Source: Bdellovibrio bacteriovorus str. Tiberius
GTDB taxonomy: Bacteria; Bdellovibrionota; Bdellovibrionia; Bdellovibrionales; Bdellovibrionaceae
Direction of reading: 5' to 3'
Length of the DNA: 64,000 nt
Assembly: GCF_000317895.1 (NCBI RefSeq)
Contig: NC_019567.1
Coordinates: 1,116,001-1,180,000 of the forward strand
Shown: positions 57,820 to 64,000 of the stretch, one piece after another
Numbering within the stretch: position 1 is the stretch's first letter
Layout: each line of letters begins with the position of its first letter
Notes under the pieces: generated by a model
Databases searched by the model: none
The model's input: only the letters and a program-made list of their open reading frames with translations
Told to the model about the DNA's origin: nothing
Position numbers and translations under genes: made by a program

Positions 57820-58266
57820 TTATGGTTCGGACTTAGATACAAAATAAGAGATTGTTATACGCTCTGAGCTTAGAACTCTCACAATTGCATTGAAGCATTT
57901 CAAGGCAAAAGGGGGAGAGAGCGACGGCATGGCCGGACCTCCAAAATATGCATAGAGTTGTACAACATTTTCTTTTTCGATCTTAGTGCGGAGCCCCCCT
58001 GTGCAGACTACGCCGGTCTGTAGGAATATCTCACGCAGTTCTTGGTCTGGCCAAGGTAAGACTGAGCCGATTGTGATTGTTCCGCCTGCAGCAATTGGAA
58101 TATCTATGGTGCTAGAGTTTTTTTGGGGGGTAATTCGCAAGTTTTCAAACCTGATATTGCTAAAAAACTCGGCGCCTGTAGATCGATGGTATTCTGCGGG
58201 CTTTGTGGGCGCAGTAATCGGGAAAGATAGGAAGGCTGCAAGGAAGAGAGAAGCTATTCTATTCAT
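57820..58266 (-). CDS. Small exported protein
   Basis: About 148 residues from ATG 58266 behind CCAGGAGTCACT; the upstream frame lacks a signal. Signal peptide MNRIASLFLAAFLSFPITAP. The mature part is beta-rich (FENLRITPQKNSSTIDIPIA, GGTITIGSVLPWPDQE) with Cys in VVCTGGL and ALKCFNAIV, likely one disulfide. No family recognised. It has the clearest -24/-12 promoter in the window and a TGTTTC/GAAACA dyad just upstream. Confidence 0.65.
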   Translation of the reverse strand: MNRIASLFLAAFLSFPITAPTKPAEYHRSTGAEFFSNIRFENLRITPQKNSSTIDIPIAAGGTITIGSVLPWPDQELREIFLQTGVVCTGGLRTKIEKENVVQLYAYFGGPAMPSLSPPFALKCFNAIVRVLSSERITISYFVSKSEP

Positions 58267-58288
58267 AGTGACTCCTGGATCAGGGTGG

Positions 58289-58304
58289 TGCAGATTTGGT
58301 GCCA
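58289..58304 (-). promoter_or_regulatory. Sigma-54-type promoter of the 58266 gene (best match)
   Basis: Minus strand TGGCACCAAATCTGCA: GG-N10-GC, near-consensus -24 (TGGCAC) and -12 (CTGCA), 22 bp before the start codon. Confidence 0.75.
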
Positions 58305-58312
58305 AAGCGGGA

Positions 58313-58346
58313 TGTTTCCAGATCGTTACTGCGACAGTGGGAAACA
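58313..58346. promoter_or_regulatory. TGTTTC-N22-GAAACA dyad (site K)
   Basis: Perfect arms, 22-bp spacer, 47 bp from the 58266 start and 54 bp from the divergent 58400 start. Its edge is 8 bp from the -24 box of the sigma-54-type promoter, the only place the two signals are this close. Confidence 0.65.
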
Positions 58347-58399
58347 GTAAATGATCAAATAGCTAATCGCATTGTCTTTTGTTTCCGATATGATTGCTT

Positions 58400-58714
58400 A
58401 TGGAACATTTAAGTAGAGGACGCTTCTTTTTCAGATACTTCATCGTTGTTCTTTTCCCCTTTTTTTGCGGTTGCAGTCTAGAAGCTGAAATTGCAGGAAT
58501 AAAAAGTGATCCACTTACCATTTCGCCATCGCCGTCGATGCCGGGAATCGGAAATACTGATAATATTACCGAAGAAAAGTTATTTGTAAGTGCGGAAGTA
58601 GTGGTGACCGAGGCGGGGGATCAAGGGTTTGAGGTCCAAGGGACACTTTCTGAATCCCCGGCGGCGGCAGTTCTATTTGGTGATTGGAAAGTCGAGGATG
58701 CTGTTTTTCAATAA
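58400..58714 (+). CDS. Small lipoprotein
   Basis: ATG 58400 starts MEHLSRGRFFFRYFIVVLFP, followed by a lipobox FCGC. The mature ~78 residues are acidic and Pro/Ser-rich near the anchor (TISPSPSMPGIGNTD), then beta-like. No ribosome site is strong. It lies divergent to the 58266 gene across the dyad at 58313 and is followed by another exported-protein gene 70 bp downstream. No family recognised. Confidence 0.55.
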   Translation: MEHLSRGRFFFRYFIVVLFPFFCGCSLEAEIAGIKSDPLTISPSPSMPGIGNTDNITEEKLFVSAEVVVTEAGDQGFEVQGTLSESPAAAVLFGDWKVEDAVFQ

Positions 58715-58783
58715 GTGGCGCCGCTTGACGAAAGCCTCTTTGTCATTGAGCCTAATGGTAAATATAAGACACGGAGGACTTGA

Positions 58784-59176
58784 ATGAAATTGGTCGCAAT
58801 CGTTTTGGCCTTTGCCGGTAGTTCCGCCTTTGCTTCTACCAACGGCTATTATTTGAAAATGGATTTGTCTCTGAACGGAAAACATATCTCATCGCCGAAG
58901 TTAGCGGTTAAGGTTGGAGAGCCAGCCACAATTAGTCAAAAAATAGATACAGAAGAGAGTTTTATTGAAGTCGTCGTTACCGAAGGTTCTATTCAAAACC
59001 GCAAAGGCATTTTGATGAGTTTTGTTGTGGGTGTGGTTGACCAAAGTGGCCAGCGAGTTATCAAGTCTAAACCCCAAGTATTGTCTAAAGAAAATGAGTC
59101 AGCTCAAATTACCGTTGGTGAAAGTAATGGTGATGAAGTTTCTTTGTCCGTCGTAGCCAATAGAAGATCTCTTTAA
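58784..59176 (+). CDS. Small exported protein
   Basis: A 130-residue protein with signal peptide ending SSAFAST and a ribosome site GGAGGACTTGA. The mature part is rich in beta-type strands (YYLKMDLSLNGKHISSPKLA, LMSFVVGVVDQSGQR, VSLSVVANRRSL) with no Cys. No family recognised; an immunoglobulin-like fold would fit. It is the last gene before the compositional change at about 59.2 kb and ends in a terminator. Confidence 0.6.
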   Translation: MKLVAIVLAFAGSSAFASTNGYYLKMDLSLNGKHISSPKLAVKVGEPATISQKIDTEESFIEVVVTEGSIQNRKGILMSFVVGVVDQSGQRVIKSKPQVLSKENESAQITVGESNGDEVSLSVVANRRSL

Positions 59177-59199
59177 GCCCACCACTGAGTGGGCTTTTT
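59175..59199 (+). terminator. Rho-independent terminator
   Basis: AAGCCCAC and GTGGGCTT pair over 8 bp with a 6-nt loop, followed by TTTA. Confidence 0.75.
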
Positions 59200-59265
59200 A
59201 GCTTTAATCTAATTTTTTGCTATGGCTAGTCTTGAGCCGTACTGGACTAGCAGTAATTTTTTCTT

Positions 59266-60066
59266 CTACGTTGGCAGCAATTCGCGGATTTCTTCGGCGA
59301 TCTTCATAAACGCCTGCGCTTCAGCGCCGTTGCTGTTGGCTTCAACGATTGGAATGCCGGCTTCACATGCAAGACCCACAGACGGGTTGAATGGAACTTC
59401 ACCCAGCTTGTTGATGCCTTTGCTTTGTGCGTAGGAATCGATTTCGCCTTTCGGGAACAAATGCATTTTTTCGCCGTTCGCCGGGTTGATCATGTAAGCC
59501 ATGTTTTCAACCATGCCCAGCAAGGGCACGTTCACACGTGCGAACATGTCGACGGCTTTTTTCACATCCACCAAAGCCACGTTTTGCGGAGTGGAAACCA
59601 TCACCGCACCAGACACTGGAACTTTCTGCGCCAGGGTCAGTTGGATGTCGCCCGTGCCTGGAGGCAGGTCCACAACCAGATAGTCCAACTCGCCCCAGTT
59701 TACGTCGCGCAGGAATTGATCCATCGCTTTGAACAACATAGGCCCACGCCAAACCACGGCCGCGCCTTCCTCGACCAGGAAGCCGATGCTCATCAGCTTG
59801 ATGCCGTAGCGAACAACCGGTTCCAGTTGATTGGTGTCCGGGTTGATCTGAGGTTTTTGCGCCAGGGTGCCCAACATACGGGGAATGCTTGGGCCATAGA
59901 TATCCGCATCCAGCAGGCCGACTTTGCCGCCTTTACGACCCAAAGCCATGGCAAGATTCGTTGCCACAGTGCTTTTACCCACGCCACCTTTGCCGGAACT
60001 TACGGCGATAATATGTTTCACTCCGGGAATCGCGGTCTGCTTTTCAAAAGGATTTGGGGCTGCCAT
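59266..60066 (-). CDS. mrp: Mrp/ApbC-type Fe-S carrier ATPase
   Basis: A 266-residue P-loop ATPase with HIIAVSSGKGGVGKSTVATN (deviant Walker A), GLLDADIYGPSIPRMLG, LDYLVVDLPPGTGDIQLTLA and MVSTPQNVALVDVKKAVDMF, the full MinD/Mrp signature set. Mrp loads Fe-S clusters onto apoproteins as a dimer in the cytoplasm. Two differences from E. coli-type Mrp: no N-terminal DUF59 domain, and no C-x-x-C after VENMAYM (it reads INPANGEKMHLFPKG). Some lineages lack these. Sequence here is visibly GC-rich compared with the preceding 59 kb, suggesting core genome. Confidence 0.9.
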   Translation of the reverse strand: MAAPNPFEKQTAIPGVKHIIAVSSGKGGVGKSTVATNLAMALGRKGGKVGLLDADIYGPSIPRMLGTLAQKPQINPDTNQLEPVVRYGIKLMSIGFLVEEGAAVVWRGPMLFKAMDQFLRDVNWGELDYLVVDLPPGTGDIQLTLAQKVPVSGAVMVSTPQNVALVDVKKAVDMFARVNVPLLGMVENMAYMINPANGEKMHLFPKGEIDSYAQSKGINKLGEVPFNPSVGLACEAGIPIVEANSNGAEAQAFMKIAEEIRELLPT

Positions 60067-60116
60067 GAATGGGACTCCTTGCTAATTTTGTCCACACAAC
60101 CAATAATAGAACTTGG

Positions 60117-60536
60117 ATGAATAGCCAAGACTTTTTGACATTGAACCTAGTGGGAGCGGGGGCTTTCATTGCCTGGTATCTTCTTTCTCGAGGAGGCAGC
60201 CGCCGGCCGACGCAGCTGAACTTGAATGCGAAGGACAGCGCTCCCCCTCTGATGGAGGCAGCTCCCCCTGAAAAGGCGGGTCTTGAGCCTTTGCGTCGTC
60301 ACTCCGGGCCCCCTCAAGTGCATCCTGATCTATCTGGCGTAAAAACCAAGTGTCTGAATGTGATGTTTAATTACAACGGCCACAGCTGGGATGCGTACGA
60401 AGTTTTAGGGGTTCCGGCCGGAGCGTCGCTGAAGCTGGTCACTGAAGCCTATCAGGCTGCAATTCGCCGCAGCGACAAAGAATCCATGGAATTCCTGGAA
60501 ACGGCTTACAAAGCCATCTTGAATAAATCCGCCTGA
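60117..60536 (+). CDS. Membrane-anchored J-domain-like protein lacking HPD
   Basis: ATG 60117 gives a 139-residue protein with one N-terminal membrane helix (LNLVGAGAFIAWYLL), a Pro/Glu-rich linker and a C-terminal helical segment SWDAYEVLGVPAGASLKLVT then EAYQAAIRRSDKESMEFLET. This matches the start of a J domain (Y-x-V-L-G-V-x-x-x-A-S), but the HPD tripeptide needed to stimulate DnaK is missing. It would therefore be a J-like scaffold rather than a co-chaperone. It is divergent from mrp and convergent with the RCC1-repeat gene. Confidence 0.65.
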   Translation: MNSQDFLTLNLVGAGAFIAWYLLSRGGSRRPTQLNLNAKDSAPPLMEAAPPEKAGLEPLRRHSGPPQVHPDLSGVKTKCLNVMFNYNGHSWDAYEVLGVPAGASLKLVTEAYQAAIRRSDKESMEFLETAYKAILNKSA

Positions 60537-60538
60537 CG

Positions 60539-63500
60539 CTATTGCCGACGGAACGGCATATAGCGTGGAGTGGAAACTTGGGTCCCGTCCCATCGAGACT
60601 TCGAACACCACAAGTATCCGGAATTATCCTTAGCGCAATACGTGTAACCTGCTCCATGACCTTTGATGCTGACAAAGGTTGTGGATGCCGCAATCGCCAT
60701 CGGCGCCTGGTCAAAGCGGCCGGTCGGCCAGTAGTGCAGCTTTCCATCTGCCGTCAAAGCCAGGGCCGAGTAGTTTCCGAGGCGGATCTCTTGATAGGAA
60801 ACCCCGCTGTTAATCACTGTCGGCGAGGTCACCGTGAGATTGCCGGTATAGTCGCCCCAATAGCCCCAGCATTTCAGCACCTGACCTGTGGTGATGGCGC
60901 AAACGGCGTTGTTACCCACGCTGAATTTCGAGAAGAATTCGGCAGAGTCCACAGTGTAAGGAACGCTGGTGTGGGTGGTGGTTCCGTTACCCACTTTTCC
61001 CTGAGAGTTACTGCCCCAGCACTTAAGTTTATCCGTCGAAGTCAGACCGCAGACAAAGTAAGTGGCCACCTGTACGGATTTGTAAAGAGTCCCACTGTCC
61101 AAGACCGTGGGAGTGCTGCGTGAGACACCGCCCAGATGCCCTTTGCCGTCATCATAGCCGTAACACTTCAACTGGTTTCCGGTGGTGATGGCACAAGCCA
61201 GGCTGTCAGCCACGGCCAAAGAGTCCGTAAGATAGTTCGTTGCCGAGTCGACTGTCGCAGGTGTGCGGCTGGTGCAGTTGGAGCCAGAACCCCAGGCATA
61301 CAGCTTTCCGGCTGTGGAAAGACCATAGCCGCAATAGAACGTCTCGCGCTCGGTCATGGCAAAGCTCACTGATGGTGCAACCACCGACATATATTGGACC
61401 GCAGAATCCGGCGAATCATTTCCGACAGCGCCAAATCCATTGGCCCCCGCACACATCATACGACCACTGCCATTGATCACGCAGCTGCCATTGTTGGAGG
61501 GGCTTGCTACGCCTCCGGTAAAATCGGATCCATTATCCACAACCGCAGGAGTGGAAACGGAATATCCGGCTCCGGCATAGGTTCCGACACACACGGCCTG
61601 TCCATTGCTTTTGATGGCGCAGGCGCCGGCTGAGCCCACACCATAATTTGCAACGGTGGTGTTGGGGTCCAACTGGGCCATGTCAAACAGTGCTTGAGGC
61701 TCAAACAAGTTGTTGAAATTGTCACCCATACACACGATTTGTCCGTCCAGGGAAACTCCGCAGGCCCCATAGGCTGAGGTGGAAATTTGCGAGTACTTAA
61801 TACCGTCATTGGTTAAAGTGGGAGTGTTCAGTACGGTGGTTTGCGCCGAGCTGACTATGCCGCGCACTTCCCCCCAGCATTTCAAATCATTGCTGGTGGT
61901 GATTGCGCAAAGATATCCACTGGCATCCGAAACGGAAAGATAGTCGGTGGTGGAATCGATGGTGGTGCGGGTGACAACGGGGTTGGTGCCGGTCATGGCG
62001 CCCACAACCGAGTTCGAGTTCCAGCCCCAGCATTTAAGTTTCTGTCCGGTCGTGATCCCGCAAAGTGTGCTGCCTCCAGCCACGGAAAGATAGCTGGTGC
62101 CCGCGTCGGTCACTGTCGGCAGCAGCACATTGGCCGTGCTGCCTGCAATAATCTGCTGCTGACTGTTGTCGCCCCAGCATTTCATCTCTTGTGCGGCAGT
62201 GATACCGCAGGTGGTTCCGGTTTTTTTATGAATGCTTGTATAGTCGACAGTTCCGTCAATCAGCTGAGGCGTGTAACGGTCCGTGGTGGTACCGTCACCC
62301 AGACCGGCCCAGGCGTTGCGCCCCCAGCATTTTACTTTGCCAAGCTCAGTCAGAGCGCAAGTTCCGTGAGCCCCTGTGGAAATCTGGGTGTAATTTTCAC
62401 TGGCATCAACATCCACCGGCAGGGTTTGCTCGGTGTTATTACCGATACCCAGTTGGCCATAATAATTGTATCCCCAGCATTTTATTTTCTTGGTGGTGGT
62501 GACTGCGCAGGCATATTGTTCGGTGATTGAAATGTCCTGGACGGTGAATCCGGCCAGCGGTTCAACCATAGTGGCGACGCGGTTTTTGTGGCCGATTCCA
62601 AGTTGCCCGTAATAATTATCGCCCCAGCAGAACAGGCGGTCATCAGAATAGATGGCGCAGTGATTGTACCGCATGGAAACGACTTTTTTCACAGTCTTAA
62701 AGACGGCATCATTATCCCGGATCAGGTGATAAACCAGACTGGTCGTGCCGATGCGCACTGCCGTCTGGTCGGTGTGACTTATGAACACTCTGAGGTTGCG
62801 ATCATTTTGAACCACACCGTTGTTGAAGGTGTCATAGTTTAACGAGGCGGTCAGGGATCCCGCCGGGATGGTCACAAAACCCGGTGCCAGATTGTGATCC
62901 ACCATATAGATCTGATCACCGAAGTAGTTATAGTAAACCTTCACGTCATAGGTTTTGACCCCAGAAAGACTGAAGGTGACGACGTTGTTGGTCGTGCCTT
63001 CTTCAAAGGAAATATTTGTGGATGTGATGGAAGCAACCACTTCTGAATCTTTAATCCACGTCGCGGTGCTGGCTGATGAAAAGTTTTGCCAAAGTCCATT
63101 CACGCTGCTTTTTCCGACGGCACAAAGAGTGACGTTGCCGTTGGTAAGGGCGGAGATATTCAGGTTTTGAGTGGTCGGTGCGGCAGTTTCCGCCGTATAG
63201 CCCGTCGACGAGGAACAGTCGATGGAATTTCCCACTTTATAGCGGACGGCGCTGACGTTGGTGCCGGCAAAAGACACGCTGACCGAGTTCAGGGTGCTGA
63301 TGCCCGAAGGTGCGCCAGAGATTGTGACAGTCGGTGCCACCGTGGATAGAGTGTAAGTCGCCGATTTTGATTCTTGAACAACCGCGTTTTGCATAAGCTG
63401 TGCGGTGAAGTTGATCGTGGCCCCATCCGCACCGGGTATATTCAGGGTCGTTGACCAGGAATTGCCAGAACAAGTGGTTGTGGTCGTCACCGGGCTGGTA

Positions 63501-64000
63501 ATGTTGATCGTGGCGCCATTGACATTGCAGTAGCCAATAAACTGCGCCGTGGGGCCAATGAAAGGACCTGTGGGCGTGTCGATGGTAAGGCTACGGGTGA
63601 TCGTGAATGTTTTGGTCTGACTTGCGACGGTCACGCCATTTTCTTTCATGCTGGCAGTGATCGTTACATTCGAGTTGTTGGCGGCGCCGGAGGTGTCAAA
63701 GATATGCTCCCATTCCTGATCAACTGAACATGTCGTGGTGGCGCTGAAGGTTCCGGTCAGTTGAACCTGGCTGTTGGGTACAGAGCAATAGCCACCCATG
63801 GTCAGGGTGTTGGTCAGCTGGTCTTCTTCGGCCGGATAGTCGATAGATACTTCCGGAACTTCCAGGGTGACTTCGGCGTAGGAACAGAAAGTTTCACTGC
63901 CAAAAGCGTCGCGGAATTTTACGAATAATTCCTTGGGTCCCGAGACCGCATTAGCGAATGTCCAAGAGGTGTTCGATGCAAAAGTGGACCACGTCCCACC
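60539..64000 (-). CDS. Large RCC1-repeat protein, partial (5' end beyond window)
   Basis: The open frame runs from the right edge to a TAG at 60539, at least 1153 residues. Residues nearest the edge form beta-rich Ig-like or bacterial surface domains (for example TFTITRSLTIDTPTGPF, SKSATYTLSTVAPTVTISG, a Calx-beta-like NVVTFSLSGVKTYDVKVYYN). The C-terminal ~750 residues hold about 13 RCC1 repeats (ACAVTTTKKIKCWGYNYYGQ, LGIGN), forming two seven-bladed propellers. Cys pairs in every repeat suggest disulfides outside the cell. A surface or secreted adhesion protein is likely. The signal peptide lies outside the window. GC-rich codon use matches mrp, not the island-like genes. Confidence 0.8.
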   Translation of the reverse strand, partial: GGTWSTFASNTSWTFANAVSGPKELFVKFRDAFGSETFCSYAEVTLEVPEVSIDYPAEEDQLTNTLTMGGYCSVPNSQVQLTGTFSATTTCSVDQEWEHIFDTSGAANNSNVTITASMKENGVTVASQTKTFTITRSLTIDTPTGPFIGPTAQFIGYCNVNGATINITSPVTTTTTCSGNSWSTTLNIPGADGATINFTAQLMQNAVVQESKSATYTLSTVAPTVTISGAPSGISTLNSVSVSFAGTNVSAVRYKVGNSIDCSSSTGYTAETAAPTTQNLNISALTNGNVTLCAVGKSSVNGLWQNFSSASTATWIKDSEVVASITSTNISFEEGTTNNVVTFSLSGVKTYDVKVYYNYFGDQIYMVDHNLAPGFVTIPAGSLTASLNYDTFNNGVVQNDRNLRVFISHTDQTAVRIGTTSLVYHLIRDNDAVFKTVKKVVSMRYNHCAIYSDDRLFCWGDNYYGQLGIGHKNRVATMVEPLAGFTVQDISITEQYACAVTTTKKIKCWGYNYYGQLGIGNNTEQTLPVDVDASENYTQISTGAHGTCALTELGKVKCWGRNAWAGLGDGTTTDRYTPQLIDGTVDYTSIHKKTGTTCGITAAQEMKCWGDNSQQQIIAGSTANVLLPTVTDAGTSYLSVAGGSTLCGITTGQKLKCWGWNSNSVVGAMTGTNPVVTRTTIDSTTDYLSVSDASGYLCAITTSNDLKCWGEVRGIVSSAQTTVLNTPTLTNDGIKYSQISTSAYGACGVSLDGQIVCMGDNFNNLFEPQALFDMAQLDPNTTVANYGVGSAGACAIKSNGQAVCVGTYAGAGYSVSTPAVVDNGSDFTGGVASPSNNGSCVINGSGRMMCAGANGFGAVGNDSPDSAVQYMSVVAPSVSFAMTERETFYCGYGLSTAGKLYAWGSGSNCTSRTPATVDSATNYLTDSLAVADSLACAITTGNQLKCYGYDDGKGHLGGVSRSTPTVLDSGTLYKSVQVATYFVCGLTSTDKLKCWGSNSQGKVGNGTTTHTSVPYTVDSAEFFSKFSVGNNAVCAITTGQVLKCWGYWGDYTGNLTVTSPTVINSGVSYQEIRLGNYSALALTADGKLHYWPTGRFDQAPMAIAASTTFVSIKGHGAGYTYCAKDNSGYLWCSKSRWDGTQVSTPRYMPFRRQ

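Noticed and set aside
59425-60120. 231-codon plus-strand frame opposite mrp
   Set aside because: His/Arg/Gln-rich shadow of the mrp gene on the other strand.
60542-63349. Several plus-strand frames opposite the RCC1-repeat gene
   Set aside because: Repeated shadow frames produced by the repeats in the real gene.

Overview
The window looks like the chromosome of a Bdellovibrio-type predatory bacterium (or a close relative in Bdellovibrionota). The basis is family content and not a database match: dozens of signal-peptide or lipoprotein genes with no metabolic genes between them, TIGR02147-type and PilZ regulators, paired Tat DUF1501-like and c-type cytochrome proteins, pilin-like proteins with Gln at +5, and Lcl/DUF1566-type lipoproteins ending in RCVGR. 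No tRNA, rRNA, CRISPR array, integrase or intact insertion sequence was seen.

Layout. 0-5.3 kb: two exported proteins (one cut by the window edge, one pilin-like), a small protein with a C-terminal membrane segment, a transglutaminase-like protein with a possible outer-membrane barrel, and a small exported protein. 5.6-7.8 kb: decayed coding remnants and a ~98-bp direct repeat bracketing a two-gene exported cassette and a transposase-like fragment. 7.9-11.6 kb: two convergent Lcl-type lipoproteins. 11.7-15.7 kb: a caspase-fold-like lipoprotein operon and a papain-like protease operon. 15.9-20.8 kb: lipoprotein, HAMP/coiled-coil operon, Gly-rich secreted operon. 21-24.4 kb: sCache protein, chemoreceptor and a coupled ParB/Srx-like protein. 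24.4-32.2 kb: NHL propeller lipoprotein, catalase-like protein, alpha/beta hydrolase and small exported proteins. 32.3-37.3 kb: pilin-like, cytochrome, Tat DUF1501-like and lipoprotein genes. 37.4-42 kb: tandem SGNH hydrolases, a LysM/barrel protein and a possibly frameshifted exported protein. 42.3-50.7 kb: a signalling block (HTH-TPR, PilZ, TIGR02147, GYF, histidine kinase and response regulator, STAS, KH, Crp/Fnr). 50.9-59.2 kb: PLD lipoprotein, exported hydrolase, Tat protein, a third Lcl lipoprotein and small secreted proteins. 59.2-64 kb: mrp, a J-like protein and a large RCC1-repeat protein in visibly GC-richer sequence that looks like core genome.

The most interesting signal is regulatory. 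First, a dyad TGTTTC-(22 to 24 nt)-GAAACA recurs 11 times (plus two spacing variants), always intergenic and always 47-142 bp before a start codon, mostly of exported proteins but also of three regulators. Second, a separate set of exported-protein genes carries sigma-54-type -24/-12 promoters (GG-N10-GC), most with an upstream tandem motif resembling GCATGTCTGGCATGTCTG that fits an enhancer-binding-protein site. Together they suggest that this block of surface and secreted genes is run by two or more dedicated regulons. All functional calls rest on reading motifs by eye; no search was run.
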